Numbered from the stretch's first letter, positions 8,456 through 18,204 are shown. The stretch is 64,000 nucleotides of DNA from Oceanobacillus rekensis (GCF_002153375.1 NZ_MTBQ01000004.1:248001-312000), one strand, 5' to 3'. Made by a program: numbers and translations. The notes: generated by a model from the letters alone, not told the origin.

Positions 8456-9517
8456 ATGAAAAGGTTAGTTATTATTGGTGGTGGTTATGGTGGAATTAAA
8501 ATCCTTACGGGGTTACTTGATCAATCATTACCTGAGGACATACATATAACACTAATAGATCGGAATCCATTTCGTTCATTGAAAACGGAATTTTACACAA
8601 TTGCAGCAGGTACGGTTGCTGATCAGGATGTGCGAGTGGACTTTCCTGAAGACCAACGTGTAAATTACGTTTTTAACGAAATTAGCCAAATTGATACTGA
8701 AAAAGAGCAAATAATATTTGATGACCCAGAGATGGAGCCTATTCCATATGACTATTTGGTCATTGGTGTTGGTTGTGAGGATAATTACCATGGTGTTCCT
8801 GGGACTGAATTCACCGAAAGCGTGCAAACATTTACGAAAGCGCGTCATACAGGAGTCGCGATCGGAAATCTAAAAGCTTATGGGAAAGTATCCATTATCG
8901 GTGCGGGACTTAGCGGGATTGAGGTAGCATCAGAAATTCGCGAAAGCCGTCCAGACCTTAACATTAGGATACTGGATCGTGGCGCAACCGTCTTAAAAGC
9001 CTTCGATTCTAAAATCCAAAACTATGTGGAAGAATGGTTTATTAAAAACGATGTGGATGTTATTCACAATTCAGCGGTTGAATACGTAGAAAAAGACGGT
9101 GTATGCAATAATGGTGTGTGCTATCTTAATGATGTAACCATCTGGACCGCTGGTGTACAACCAAACCGACTAGCGAGGGAATTACCATTTGAAAAGGATA
9201 ATCAGGAGAAGATAGTCGTCAATGAATTTTATCAAGTCCCCGAGAAAAGAAATATCTATGTTGTAGGGGATTGTGCTTCAAGTGAATACTCACCAAGTGG
9301 ACAACTTGCAGGACTTCAAGGGGAGCAAATTGCTGATGTTTTACTGGCAGTATTGAAAGATAAAGCACCTAAGATGCCAAAGCCATTAAAACTGAAAGGC
9401 ACCCTTGGATCACTTGGTAAATCAGATGGCTTCGGAAATATGATCAGAACACCAATGACAGGGCTTCTGCCACGGTTGGCTAAAACTGGTGTATTATGGC
9501 TAAGTAAAAGACATTAA
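8456..9517 (+). CDS. yutJ: YutJ-like FAD-dependent NADH dehydrogenase (NDH-2 family)
   Basis: 353 residues. The N-terminal GGGYGG dinucleotide-binding motif binds FAD (residues 7-12), a second GAGLSGIEVASE motif at about 146 binds NAD(P)H, and YVVGDCASSEYSPSGQLAGLQGE is the second FAD contact. These are the hallmarks of type II NADH:quinone dehydrogenases and relatives. The length is somewhat short for classical NDH-2 (about 400), and the C-terminal membrane-attachment helix is short, as in YutJ-type proteins. Ribosome binding site AGAGGGGG. A hairpin terminator follows at 9587. The quinone-reducing role is inferred. Confidence 0.82.
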   Translation: MKRLVIIGGGYGGIKILTGLLDQSLPEDIHITLIDRNPFRSLKTEFYTIAAGTVADQDVRVDFPEDQRVNYVFNEISQIDTEKEQIIFDDPEMEPIPYDYLVIGVGCEDNYHGVPGTEFTESVQTFTKARHTGVAIGNLKAYGKVSIIGAGLSGIEVASEIRESRPDLNIRILDRGATVLKAFDSKIQNYVEEWFIKNDVDVIHNSAVEYVEKDGVCNNGVCYLNDVTIWTAGVQPNRLARELPFEKDNQEKIVVNEFYQVPEKRNIYVVGDCASSEYSPSGQLAGLQGEQIADVLLAVLKDKAPKMPKPLKLKGTLGSLGKSDGFGNMIRTPMTGLLPRLAKTGVLWLSKRH

Positions 9518-9586
9518 ATTCAGAGAATGTACAAAAGTTGCTGAGAAAGATGGCTCCTTTTGGAAGTTACACTCGGGTAAATGAGG

Positions 9587-9617
9587 AAGGAATCAGAAAT
9601 CTGGTTCCTTTTTCTTT
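9587..9617 (+). terminator. Rho-independent terminator of the YutJ-type gene
   Basis: AAGGAATCAG pairs with CTGGTTCCTT through a 4-nt loop, followed by TTTCTTT. Confidence 0.8.
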
Positions 9618-9637
9618 ACATAAAATTAACCTTGCGT

Positions 9638-9668
9638 TTGCAGTTTCTTAAACATCATACGCTATACT
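9638..9668 (+). promoter_or_regulatory. Probable sigma-A promoter of the 19-residue ORF
   Basis: TTGCAG (9638-9643) and TATACT (9663-9668) are spaced by 19 nt, slightly long. The predicted transcript starts about 30 nt before the ribosome binding site at 9694. Confidence 0.45.
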
Positions 9669-9705
9669 GAAGGTAATCATTACGAATCCCTATTGGAGGT
9701 GCCGT

Positions 9706-9765
9706 ATGCGATTCCTTGCAAAGGTCAGTGTCAGTCTCTTAGCGGTGATGCTTTATTTATTCTAA
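9706..9765 (+). CDS. Putative 19-residue hydrophobic small protein
   Basis: ATG at 9706 is preceded by TTGGAGGTG at an ideal 5-nt distance, and the ORF MRFLAKVSVSLLAVMLYLF ends in TAA at 9763-9765. It has two basic residues at the N-terminus and then a continuous hydrophobic stretch, as in single-pass small membrane proteins. It has its own candidate promoter upstream and a terminator at 9801, so the transcript would carry nothing else. No function can be assigned. Confidence 0.5.
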   Translation: MRFLAKVSVSLLAVMLYLF

Positions 9766-9800
9766 AATTGTGTTTACTTCTCATTTATTCGAATATATTA

Positions 9801-9844
9801 AAAACGGAAGGCCTATACCCCCTATTTAGGCCATCCGTTTTTTA
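9801..9844. terminator. Bidirectional terminator between small ORF and HAD phosphatase
   Basis: AAAACGGAAGGCCT pairs with AGGCCATCCGTTTT (one mismatch) with A/T tracts on both sides; it overlaps the stop codon of the HAD gene on the minus strand. Confidence 0.85.
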
Positions 9845-10714
9845 GTTTCTAAAGGGTAATTCCTTCAGCACTTCTTCTATTGCGAAAGCTACCCCATTTT
9901 CTATATTTGTATTCGTTTCGTAATTGCATAAATCTTTTATTCCCGGGGCAGCATTTCCCATGGCAACACCACGCCCAGCGATTTTAAGCATGCTGGCGTC
10001 ATTCCAGTTATCACCGAGAGCCATAACATCTTCCATGCCAATTCCTTTGCTCTCGGCAAGGATCTTCACCGCAATCCCTTTTTGTGCCTCCGGATGGTTA
10101 AATTCCAAGTTTATATCACCAGAAGAGGTAATTTCAACTTGGCTTTCGCTTTCCATTTGGGAGCGAACTTCTGTTAACTTATCCTTTTCAAGTGAAAAGG
10201 ATAAGATTTTATAAATAATTAGATTTTCCTTTGTAAATATTTCATCATAATCATCAATAAATTTTACCGGTTCAAGCTGAAAACGAAGCTCTGCCTTTTC
10301 GCGAACTTCTTGTTCGGAAATCTGTGGGTTTGCTGATTTCATAATATCTACAAGCACTTCAAGGAAATATTCCCTGCTCCCGGAATAAATACCTTCATTT
10401 GTAAAAAGTTCGATATACATAGCTGCATCTCTGCACACATTCATAACTTTCTTTGCGATATTATGATCCAGTGGAATACTTCTTAGTTCTTCTTTATCTT
10501 CGGAAAAGGCTATTGCACCATTTAAGCTTATGATTGGACAGGTGATACCAGCAGCTTGGAGCGGTTTGCTTGCCGCCTCATAGGATCTGCCCGTCGCAAC
10601 AACAAATTCCATTCCTTGATCAATTGCCTTTTGAATGGCATGGGCATTTTCTTGGCTTACGAGGCCTTCTTCGTTCAGTAATGTTCCATCTAAATCTGAC
10701 GCAATCATCTTCAT
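9842..10714 (-). CDS. Cof-type HAD-IIB family hydrolase
   Basis: 290 residues. The HAD motif I DLDGTLL holds the nucleophile and acid aspartates (D8 and D10); the ATGRS motif II and a C-terminal GDNWNDASML motif IV bind Mg2+. The C2-type cap lies between residues about 85 and 190. Such proteins dephosphorylate sugar phosphates, pyridoxal phosphate or flavin intermediates with loose specificity; this one's substrate cannot be assigned. The gene starts 33 bp after argH with no terminator in between and may be read through from the arginine operon. Ribosome binding site AAGGTAGG. Confidence 0.85.
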   Translation of the reverse strand: MKMIASDLDGTLLNEEGLVSQENAHAIQKAIDQGMEFVVATGRSYEAASKPLQAAGITCPIISLNGAIAFSEDKEELRSIPLDHNIAKKVMNVCRDAAMYIELFTNEGIYSGSREYFLEVLVDIMKSANPQISEQEVREKAELRFQLEPVKFIDDYDEIFTKENLIIYKILSFSLEKDKLTEVRSQMESESQVEITSSGDINLEFNHPEAQKGIAVKILAESKGIGMEDVMALGDNWNDASMLKIAGRGVAMGNAAPGIKDLCNYETNTNIENGVAFAIEEVLKELPFRN

Positions 10715-10747
10715 CGGAATTCGCCTACCTTATGAACTATAATACTT

Positions 10748-12142
10748 TTAGTATAGACTAGTTAATCCAGTAGATTCCAATATTTGCTCTGCCTTTGCAA
10801 TTTGTTGCTCCACACTGCTTCTGGCTGTTCCACCTTCCACCTTGCGTGCATTCACAACTGTTTCCGGTGCAAGTGTATCGAAAATATCAGATTCAATTAA
10901 GTCTGAATAAGATTTAAATTCATCAAGTGTTAAATCCAATAAGTATTTTTCATTATTAATGCATTCTAATACTACTTGCCCAACAACTGCATGTGATTCA
11001 CGGAATGGCATACCCTTGCCAACAAGATAGTCAGCCAAGTCCGTCGCATTAGAGAAGTCATTTGTAACAGCTGCATACATATTGTCTTTTTTAACTTGCA
11101 TCGTTTCGATCATTGGTGCAAATAATGCAAGTGCACCTTTTAGCGTTTCAAATGTATCAAACATACCTTCTTTATCTTCTTGCATATCCTTATTATACGC
11201 GAGAGGAAGTCCTTTCAGCGTGGTGAGCATGCCGATCAGGTGGCCATAAACGCGACCCGTCTTCCCCCGAACAAGCTCTGCCACATCCGGGTTTTTCTTC
11301 TGTGGCATCATACTGCTTCCAGTTGTAAAGGAATCGTCCAGCTCAATGAAATTAAATTCTGCACTGGACCATTGAACAAGTTCTTCACAAAGACGAGAAA
11401 GATGTGTGGAGATTAACGACGCATTTGCCAGAAACTCAACGACAAAATCACGGTCACTGACTGCATCCAAACTGTTCTCACATACCCCATCAAATCCTAA
11501 CTTTTTAGCAACAAACTGACGATCAATCGGGAAAGTCGTCCCTGCAAGTGCACCAGCCCCGAGCGGAGATTTATTCACACGCTTTAAACTGTCCAGCAAT
11601 CTTTCTGTATCACGCTGAAACATGAATACATATGCCATCATATGGTGACCAAATAATACAGGCTGCGCTCGTTGCAAGTGCGTATATCCCGGCATTACGG
11701 TATCCAGATTTGTCTTCGCCTGCTTCATGAGAGCCTTCTGCACATCGACAAGCAACTGAACGATTGTACCAATGGAATCACGTAAATATAAACGCATATC
11801 CAATGCTACTTGATCATTTCTACTCCGACCAGTATGAAGCTTCCCGCCAACAGCACCGACTTCTTCAATGAGGAGCTTTTCGACGTTCATATGAATATCT
11901 TCATGCTCCTCACTAAGTTCAGCCTCTCCAGACTCTATTTTTGAAAGAACGATGTTTAGTCCTTTAGCAATTTGATCTGCATCATCCACAGAAATAATTC
12001 CACATACCCCAAGCATTTCTACATGGGCGAGACTACCTTGAATATCATATTTCGCTAATTTTTTATCAAAATTAATTGATGCAGTATATTCATCTACTAA
12101 TTGATTGGTTGGTTTTGTAAAACGTCCGCCCCATAGTTTCAC
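10748..12142 (-). CDS. argH: Argininosuccinate lyase
   Basis: 464 residues, the normal length for this enzyme, which splits argininosuccinate into arginine and fumarate in the last step of arginine synthesis. The fumarase/aspartase-superfamily signature [12 protein letters not shown] carries the mobile catalytic serine loop, and TGRSRNDQ and GYTHLQ segments form the substrate pocket. The start is a GTG that overlaps the argG stop in the four bases GTGA (12139-12142), so translation is likely coupled. It forms an operon with argG and probably the HAD gene downstream. Confidence 0.97.
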   Translation of the reverse strand: MKLWGGRFTKPTNQLVDEYTASINFDKKLAKYDIQGSLAHVEMLGVCGIISVDDADQIAKGLNIVLSKIESGEAELSEEHEDIHMNVEKLLIEEVGAVGGKLHTGRSRNDQVALDMRLYLRDSIGTIVQLLVDVQKALMKQAKTNLDTVMPGYTHLQRAQPVLFGHHMMAYVFMFQRDTERLLDSLKRVNKSPLGAGALAGTTFPIDRQFVAKKLGFDGVCENSLDAVSDRDFVVEFLANASLISTHLSRLCEELVQWSSAEFNFIELDDSFTTGSSMMPQKKNPDVAELVRGKTGRVYGHLIGMLTTLKGLPLAYNKDMQEDKEGMFDTFETLKGALALFAPMIETMQVKKDNMYAAVTNDFSNATDLADYLVGKGMPFRESHAVVGQVVLECINNEKYLLDLTLDEFKSYSDLIESDIFDTLAPETVVNARKVEGGTARSSVEQQIAKAEQILESTGLTSLY

Positions 12143-13395
12143 TTTTTAACAGCTTCCTTCACTTCAAGTTGTACTTTCTCAATTGATTTCTTTTTGCTAT
12201 GTGTACCATTAACAGATGAATGTACCTTTGTTGGAAGTCCCCATAGTTTGATGAAACCAAGTGCTGCATCATGGTCAAATGCGTCCGCTTTGTTGTATGT
12301 TGCAAGATCAAAATCATAAAGAGAATTTGCAGACTCACGCCCGATTACTTGTGCCTGACCTTTATACAATTTTACCTTTACGGTTCCAGATACATGTTCC
12401 TGTGTTTTTTCAATAAAGGATTGCAATGCCTCTGTTAGTGGTGAATACCATAAACCATAATAAACAGTCTGTGCTAGTTTTTGCTCAACGACAGGTTTGA
12501 ATTCAGCTACTTCTCTTGGCAATGTCAATGCTTCGAGCTCCTGATGTGCTGCAATTAATGTCATTGCAGCAGGTGCTTCATAAATCTCTCTTGATTTGAT
12601 CCCTACTAAACGGTTTTCAACATGGTCGATTCTACCGACACCATGAATGCCTGCAATTTCATTCAATTTTAGTATCAATTCATCTAATTTCATTTCTTTA
12701 CCATCCAAGGAAACTGGTTTTCCTTTATCGAATGTAATTTGAATAACTTCTGGCGTATCTGGTGCATCGATTGGGTCTGTAGTCAGGTCATAAGCATCTT
12801 TCGGTGCTTCTGCCCATGGATCTTCCAAAATACCGCACTCATTACTTCTTCCCCATAAATTCTGATCAATACTATAAGGACTATCCAAGTTGATTGGGAT
12901 TGGAATATTATGTGCTTTAGCATATTCAATCTCTTCTTCTCTGGACATTGCCCATTCACGTACAGGTGCGACAATTTTAAGTTCAGGGTTTAATGCTGTA
13001 AAAGCTACATCAAAACGCACTTGGTCATTTCCTTTCCCAGTACATCCATGTGCAACAGCAGTGGCGCCTTCTTCTTCCGCAATATCAACAAGGATTTTTG
13101 CAATCAATGGACGAGAAAGAGCGGAAATCAGTGGATATTTTCCTTCATATAAAAGATTAGCCTGTAATGCTGGCAATACATATTCTTCTGAATATAGCTC
13201 TTTCGCATCAATGACATACGATTTAATTGCTCCGACATCCAATGCTTTCTTTTTAACAAAGTCCAAATCTTTTCCTTCACCTACATCAAGTGCCACCGCA
13301 ATAACATCATATTGATATTTATCTTGTAACCATTTAACTGCAACGGAAGTATCAAGACCTCCGGAATATGCTAATACAATCTTTTCTTTCGCCAT
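12139..13395 (-). CDS. argG: Argininosuccinate synthase
   Basis: 418 residues; joins citrulline and aspartate with ATP consumption to make argininosuccinate. The N-terminal AYSGGLDTS is the ATP-pyrophosphatase P-loop, and [11 protein letters not shown] and DQNLWGRS segments bind citrulline and aspartate. Ribosome binding site GAGAGGGGAA. It is first in an operon with argH. The upstream region has a good promoter overlapped by two ARG-box-like palindromes, so repression by an ArgR/AhrC protein in the presence of arginine is likely. Confidence 0.97.
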   Translation of the reverse strand: MAKEKIVLAYSGGLDTSVAVKWLQDKYQYDVIAVALDVGEGKDLDFVKKKALDVGAIKSYVIDAKELYSEEYVLPALQANLLYEGKYPLISALSRPLIAKILVDIAEEEGATAVAHGCTGKGNDQVRFDVAFTALNPELKIVAPVREWAMSREEEIEYAKAHNIPIPINLDSPYSIDQNLWGRSNECGILEDPWAEAPKDAYDLTTDPIDAPDTPEVIQITFDKGKPVSLDGKEMKLDELILKLNEIAGIHGVGRIDHVENRLVGIKSREIYEAPAAMTLIAAHQELEALTLPREVAEFKPVVEQKLAQTVYYGLWYSPLTEALQSFIEKTQEHVSGTVKVKLYKGQAQVIGRESANSLYDFDLATYNKADAFDHDAALGFIKLWGLPTKVHSSVNGTHSKKKSIEKVQLEVKEAVKK

Positions 13396-13426
13396 TTTAT
13401 ATTTCCCCTCTCCAATTTTGCTTCTG

Positions 13427-13460
13427 TGTATTATTATGCATTATGTTGTATAATAATACA
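13427..13460 (-). promoter_or_regulatory. Tandem ARG boxes upstream of argG
   Basis: Two 14-bp near-palindromes, TGTATTATTATGCA (13427-13440) and TGTATAATAATACA (13447-13460), have centres 20 bp apart, close to the two-box spacing bound by ArgR/AhrC hexamers. They match the ARG-box frame TGnAT-N4-ATnCA. Box 2 covers the -10 element of the argG promoter, so bound repressor would block RNA polymerase. Confidence 0.7.
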
Positions 13461-13475
13461 ACAGTTAATTTGCAA
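13447..13475 (-). promoter_or_regulatory. argGH promoter
   Basis: On the minus strand TTGCAA (13470-13475) and TATACA (13447-13452) are spaced by exactly 17 nt. Confidence 0.65.
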
Positions 13476-13514
13476 TTTATTTGAAAATAAATTATTCAGT
13501 ATGTTTCGTCAAAT

Positions 13515-13550
13515 AAAAAGCATGCTCCAGATATGGAACATGCTTTTTAC
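13515..13550 (-). terminator. Terminator downstream of the YhfK-type gene
   Basis: AAAAAGCATG pairs with CATGCTTTTT, with an inner TCC/GGA stem. It lies 25 bp after the stop of the oxidoreductase gene and upstream of the argG promoter. Confidence 0.8.
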
Positions 13551-13574
13551 TGAGTACCTTTTGTAGGGTAATTA

Positions 13575-14222
13575 TTATAATGCTTTTACTGCTTCGGAAA
13601 TTGGAGTGTCACCTGACATTAGGTCAAATCCCTTCCGATAGGTGCTTTCTTCAGTTAAGGATGCAACAATCACCTTGGCGACGTCCTCACGTGGAATGGA
13701 CCCTGCCTCGATATTTTCAGCAATCTTAACCTTATCTGTAGCTGGCTCATTCAATAACCCACCAGGTCTTACAATGGTATAATTCAGACTACTTGCAACC
13801 AGCGCTTTATCTGCAAAATGCTTAGCAACCATATAAGATTTAATCGGACTGTCTGCCCAACTTTCTCTATTATGTGCCTGGTATGCGCTAACCATTACAA
13901 AACGGTCTACTCCAGTCTTCTCAGCTGCTTCCATGGACTTAACAGCACCATCCAAATCAATTAATAATGTCTTATCAGCTCCAGTACTCCCGCCTGAGCC
14001 TGCTGTGAAGATAACTGCGTCGGCTCCGTTTACTGCCCCAGCTATTTCATCGACACTACCTTCCAGATTTGCCAATACTGCTTCAATTCCATTATTTTTC
14101 AGCGTTTCAATTTGTTCTTCTTTTCTTACCATTGCCTTTACCGTATGCTCATCACTATCTTGAAGTAAACGTACAAGATGTTTCCCTATTTGCCCATTCG
14201 CTCCGATTACAAGCACTTTCAT
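13575..14222 (-). CDS. yhfK: YhfK-like atypical short-chain dehydrogenase (NAD(P)-binding)
   Basis: 215 residues. It begins with the GANGQIG nucleotide-binding motif of atypical SDR5-type proteins, and a SYMVAKHFADKAL segment supplies a YxxxK-like pair. TIVRPGGLLNEP is the typical 'YTIVRPG' strand of NmrA/YhfK relatives. Such proteins are soluble redox sensors or oxidoreductases; no substrate is known for this group. Single gene with ribosome binding site AAAGGGAGATG and its own terminator at 13515. Confidence 0.85.
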   Translation of the reverse strand: MKVLVIGANGQIGKHLVRLLQDSDEHTVKAMVRKEEQIETLKNNGIEAVLANLEGSVDEIAGAVNGADAVIFTAGSGGSTGADKTLLIDLDGAVKSMEAAEKTGVDRFVMVSAYQAHNRESWADSPIKSYMVAKHFADKALVASSLNYTIVRPGGLLNEPATDKVKIAENIEAGSIPREDVAKVIVASLTEESTYRKGFDLMSGDTPISEAVKAL

Positions 14223-14313
14223 TTCGACATCTCCCTTTTTACTTTAGATTTTTAACTTATTCCATTATTTCAAAAGCAAAGGCGATTATCAAAGAATGTG
14301 TTTACGAAGGAAT

Positions 14314-15003
14314 CTACATAAATAGAAATACCATCATCGGTGCAATAATCGATACCGCTATAGCACTCAACACCATTGCAATCGTACTTACTGACCCTTC
14401 CAGTTGACTGGACTCCATTGCTTGTGCAGTACCAATTGCATGCGATGCACTTCCCATTCCAACACCACGTCCATAGACATGCTTAATGTTAAATAATTTA
14501 AATATAAATGGGCTCATGATAGCACCACCGATTCCAGCAATAACAACGAAAACCGCTGCAAGCGACATGACACCGCCAATCGAATCGGTAATAACCATAG
14601 AAACTGGTGTTGTTACCGATTTAGGAATCAGGGAATAGATGATATAATCCTCCACACCAGTCCAGATAGCAATAATCATACCCGAAAATACACCAACAAT
14701 TGCACCAACGAGTGTTCCACCTAACACCGGGTAAATTAGTTGTTTAAGCAAGCGACGCTGCTGGTAAAGTGGGTATGCTAAAGCAACTACCGCCGGACCA
14801 AGCAGCTGATTGATCCACTCACCGCCAATCATATATGTATCATAAGGTATATCAAAAATAACCAGTCCAATAATAATTATTATAGAACCCATAAATACTG
14901 GCAATGTAATCGGAGAATCTATTCTTTTATGTAATTTCCATGTAAGTAGATAAACAGTCACAGTACCAACAATCGATATAATTCCAATAAACAAGCTATT
15001 CAT
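14314..15003 (-). CDS. lrgB: LrgB/CidB family membrane protein
   Basis: 229 residues, mostly membrane segments. The conserved stretch IPKSVTTPVSM, followed by GVGMGSASHAIGTA near residue 190, is diagnostic of LrgB/CidB. In Staphylococcus the pair modulates murein hydrolase activity and lysis; in Bacillus a related pair (PftAB) transports pyruvate. It overlaps lrgA by 8 bp, so the two form one unit. No LytST two-component genes are adjacent. Which of the two roles applies cannot be decided from sequence. Confidence 0.85.
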   Translation of the reverse strand: MNSLFIGIISIVGTVTVYLLTWKLHKRIDSPITLPVFMGSIIIIIGLVIFDIPYDTYMIGGEWINQLLGPAVVALAYPLYQQRRLLKQLIYPVLGGTLVGAIVGVFSGMIIAIWTGVEDYIIYSLIPKSVTTPVSMVITDSIGGVMSLAAVFVVIAGIGGAIMSPFIFKLFNIKHVYGRGVGMGSASHAIGTAQAMESSQLEGSVSTIAMVLSAIAVSIIAPMMVFLFM

Positions 15004-15367
15004 GTGGTACTTCCCTCTTTCCCATCAACCATTGTGTGACCAACCCAGATACCACCATAACCATGGCTGTACTCAAGAGAACAATGAAAACGATTAGAAG
15101 ACCTTTTCCAGAAAACAATTCAAAGTAATTGATTACTCCAACCGTTGCAGGAATGAAAAATAATGTTAAATGGTTTACGAAAATTTTCGTTCCTTCCTCA
15201 ATCCATTTTATTTTTATTACATTAGATAACAGCAAGACGAAAAAGATCAACATGCCAATTACACTACCTGGAACGACCAAATTCCATGTTTGCTGAATCC
15301 AATCTCCAATTAAAAAGATGATATATAATACGACAATATGAATGAGGATTCTACTTATTCTAAGCAT
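14996..15367 (-). CDS. lrgA: LrgA/CidA family holin-like protein
   Basis: 123 residues with four hydrophobic segments. The LVVPGSVIGMLIFFVLL segment is the CidA/LrgA signature. A longer in-frame start (TTG at 15382) exists, but GGAGTG lies inside that extension at the right distance from the ATG at 15367, which is therefore preferred. It is the partner of the overlapping lrgB and probably acts with it as a two-component membrane complex. Confidence 0.85.
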   Translation of the reverse strand: MLRISRILIHIVVLYIIFLIGDWIQQTWNLVVPGSVIGMLIFFVLLLSNVIKIKWIEEGTKIFVNHLTLFFIPATVGVINYFELFSGKGLLIVFIVLLSTAMVMVVSGLVTQWLMGKREVPHE

Positions 15368-15440
15368 TACGGTGCACTCCAATATTTTTATGATTCACCT
15401 ATTATAACAATTGCTGCCGAGTTTTACTTGTTTCTCACTT

Positions 15441-15474
15441 AAAAAATGCTCCCTGCCATTTGACAAGGAGCATT
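15441..15474 (-). terminator. Terminator of the pst operon
   Basis: AATGCTCC (15445-15452) pairs with GGAGCATT (15467-15474). On the minus strand the stem is followed by TTTTTTA. It stands 10 bp after pstB, which ends the operon without phoU. Confidence 0.85.
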
Positions 15475-15483
15475 CATATCTAT

Positions 15484-16308
15484 TTATCCAAACCTTCCAG
15501 AAATATAATCTTCTGTTCTTTTGTCTTCAGGAGTTGTAAAAAGTTTATTCGTATCATTAAATTCCACAACTTCACCATTGAGGAAGAAAGCTGTTTTATC
15601 AGAAATTCGAGCAGCTTGCTGCATGTTGTGGGTCACGATAATAATAGAGTACTCTTTTTTCAATTCCTGCATTAACTCTTCGATACGTAATGTTGACTTT
15701 GGATCCAGTGCAGATGTTGGCTCATCCATTAAAATAACGTTCGGCTCAATGGCTAAACAACGGGCAATACAAAGTCGTTGCTGCTGCCCACCAGATAAAC
15801 CATAGGCATTTTCATTCAGTCGATCTTTCACTTCATCCCATATGGATGCACCACGAAGGCTCTTTTCGACAATTTCATCCAACACTTTTTTGTTCCGGAT
15901 GCCATGAATCTTCGGGCCATACGTAATATTGTCATAAATAGACTTTGGAAAAGGGTTGGGCTTTTGAAAGACCATTCCGACATGTGTTCTAAGGTCTTCT
16001 ACTTTAAAGGACTTGTCCAAAATATTTTTACCTTTATACGTAATCGTTCCAGTTGTACGAACAGATGGAACCAATTCCACCATACGATTTAATGTTTTAA
16101 TATACGTCGACTTACCACAGCCAGATGGACCAATAATTGCTGTTACTTCTTTTTCATGAATGGACAGATTAATATCCTTTAATGCATGTGTTTGTCCATA
16201 CCATAAGTTTAAATCATTTGTATCATAAACAATTTCATTTCCTATAGGTGAGTCATTATTTCCTTTTACATCAACTTTAACTTTTTTTCCATCATTTAAA
16301 GGACTCAT
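15484..16308 (-). CDS. pstB: Phosphate ABC transporter ATP-binding protein
   Basis: 274 residues. Walker [10 protein letters not shown], signature [13 protein letters not shown] and Walker [32 protein letters not shown] is specific to PstB. It powers high-affinity phosphate import through PstCA. Ribosome binding site AAGGAGTG. It is the last gene of pstSCAB; B. subtilis carries two pstB genes here and many genomes continue with phoU, but neither occurs in this window. Confidence 0.96.
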   Translation of the reverse strand: MSPLNDGKKVKVDVKGNNDSPIGNEIVYDTNDLNLWYGQTHALKDINLSIHEKEVTAIIGPSGCGKSTYIKTLNRMVELVPSVRTTGTITYKGKNILDKSFKVEDLRTHVGMVFQKPNPFPKSIYDNITYGPKIHGIRNKKVLDEIVEKSLRGASIWDEVKDRLNENAYGLSGGQQQRLCIARCLAIEPNVILMDEPTSALDPKSTLRIEELMQELKKEYSIIIVTHNMQQAARISDKTAFFLNGEVVEFNDTNKLFTTPEDKRTEDYISGRFG

Positions 16309-16361
16309 TCATTTACACTCCTTCATGTTTATCACGGGTTGTACTTTGTTAGATACAATTC

Positions 16362-17246
16362 CTAATATCTTTGTTGAAATTTATTTCGAATAATGATGGC
16401 GATTGAGTTTAACAAAAACAAAAGTACTAGTAGGACAATAATTGTTGCGGCAGCTAAGTACGCATATTCTTGAACAAGGGAGGAGTCAAGTGTCCAGTAG
16501 TAAATTTGCATTGGCAGTGCAGTAAATGTATCAAATATGTTCCCAGGGAATGGTATTAGTAATGCAGGTATTCCCAATACTGTCAGTGGTGCAGTTTCCC
16601 CAATAGCTCGGGAAAGAGCTAAGATGGATCCTGTCAAAATACCTGGTATTGCAGCAGGTAGTATAATGCCTTTTACTGTTTGCCATTTGGTGGCACCCAT
16701 TCCATAAGAAGCTTCACTTAAATGCTGTGGTACTGCACGAATGGCTTCCTGAGCAGCTACAATTACGATCGGCAATACAAGAAGCGAGAGCGTTAGTCCA
16801 CCTGCAATAATTGCGTTCCCAAAATCCATAGCTCTCACAAAAATTGTTAACCCCAGCAAACCATATACAATCGAAGGCACACCTGCTAGATTGGAAATAT
16901 TAGTTGCCACAAAGGACTGAAATTTCCCTTTTTTTGCATATAACTCCAAATAAATTGCAGTCCCAACTCCAATAAAAATAGTTACCGGAATTACAATAAG
17001 CATAAGCCAAGAAGTACCTAAAATAGCTCCCATAATTCCAGCACGATCCGCATTTGTTGATAATCTTCCTGTCAAAAAGTTCCAATCAATCCACGCAGCA
17101 CCCTGTGAAATAACACGAATCAATAGGATGGCTAATACTACCAAACCAAACAGAGTTGCTGCTAAAAATAAATTCTTTAATACATTATTTTTAGTTACTC
17201 TGGAAGACATACGCTTTTGTACTTGTACATCATCTATATATTTCAT
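16362..17246 (-). CDS. pstA: Phosphate ABC transporter permease PstA
   Basis: 294 residues with six membrane segments. The loop EAIRAVPQHLSEASYGMGATKWQTVKGI is the EAA motif that docks to PstB. A longer frame from 17288 runs into pstC, but the ATG at 17246 has GGAGG just upstream, inside the end of pstC, and one base separates it from the pstC stop. Middle gene of pstSCAB. Confidence 0.95.
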   Translation of the reverse strand: MKYIDDVQVQKRMSSRVTKNNVLKNLFLAATLFGLVVLAILLIRVISQGAAWIDWNFLTGRLSTNADRAGIMGAILGTSWLMLIVIPVTIFIGVGTAIYLELYAKKGKFQSFVATNISNLAGVPSIVYGLLGLTIFVRAMDFGNAIIAGGLTLSLLVLPIVIVAAQEAIRAVPQHLSEASYGMGATKWQTVKGIILPAAIPGILTGSILALSRAIGETAPLTVLGIPALLIPFPGNIFDTFTALPMQIYYWTLDSSLVQEYAYLAAATIIVLLVLLFLLNSIAIIIRNKFQQRY

Positions 17247-17247
17247 T

Positions 17248-18204
17248 TTAATATTCCTCCCTAAATTTACGAGAGACATATCTTGCAAGTAAATTCATGA
17301 TTAATGTAAAAACAAAAAGTGTCAATGCTACAGCATACAAGCTGTAATATATCGTCGATCCAGCAGGTGCATCCCCACCAGAGACTTCAACAATATATGC
17401 AGTCATTGTCTGCATAGATTGGGTTATGTCGAAAGTAAAGTTTTTGGAGCTCCCACTTGCAATCGTTACAATCATTGTTTCACCGATTGCACGTGAAATC
17501 CCAAGCACGAAGGAGGAAATAATTCCGGATAGTGCAGCAGGAATTACAACCCTGAATGTTGTTTCCAATTTTGTTGCTCCCAATGCCAGGGCACCCTCAC
17601 GCATGGAGTTCGGCACAGCAGTCATAGCATCTTCAGAAAGGGATGCAATCATTGGAATAATCATAACCCCCATAACAATACCGGGGCTTAGTATATTAGT
17701 TGCTTCAACAGCCGGGAAAATCGATCTAATGACTGGTGTTACAAACGTAAACGCAAAAAATCCATAAACAATTGTAGGTATTCCAGCAAGTATTTCCAGT
17801 AATGGTTTAATCGTTCTTCTTACTTTATCTGAAGCATATTCACTTAAATAGATTGCAGACATTAATCCAATAGGCCCTGCTACAAGCATCGCTATAATTG
17901 ATGAAATAACGGTTCCTGTTATCAAAGGCAAAATACCAAATTCAGGATTCTGACTCAATGGTTTGAGTACAGTTCCCGTAAAGAATTCCCAAATTGGGAC
18001 AATTTTAAAGAATTCAATTGACTCAGCTAATAAAGTATAAATAATTCCTACTGTTGTCAGAATAGAAATAGATGCAATGATAATCAATATAGTAGGAATC
18101 ATTTTTTCCGTTACATTGGAAAAATTCCTCTTTTTTTTCTTCTCTGCAATCATATCTCTGACATTAACAGCGTTTTTTTTGTTCAAATCGCTGTTTGTTG
18201 CCAT
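17248..18204 (-). CDS. pstC: Phosphate ABC transporter permease PstC
   Basis: 318 residues with six membrane segments and a hydrophilic N-terminal tail. The EAA loop is AVPNSMREGALALGATKLETTFRVV. The start at ATG 18204 is preferred over an upstream in-frame codon at 18255 because AAAGGGGTG precedes it. Forms the membrane channel with PstA. Confidence 0.95.
   Translation of the reverse strand: MATNSDLNKKNAVNVRDMIAEKKKKRNFSNVTEKMIPTILIIIASISILTTVGIIYTLLAESIEFFKIVPIWEFFTGTVLKPLSQNPEFGILPLITGTVISSIIAMLVAGPIGLMSAIYLSEYASDKVRRTIKPLLEILAGIPTIVYGFFAFTFVTPVIRSIFPAVEATNILSPGIVMGVMIIPMIASLSEDAMTAVPNSMREGALALGATKLETTFRVVIPAALSGIISSFVLGISRAIGETMIVTIASGSSKNFTFDITQSMQTMTAYIVEVSGGDAPAGSTIYYSLYAVALTLFVFTLIMNLLARYVSRKFREEY

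Noticed and set aside
17248-17288. Longer pstA start at 17288
   Set aside because: It would overlap pstC by 41 bp without a ribosome binding site, whereas ATG 17246 has GGAGG in front.
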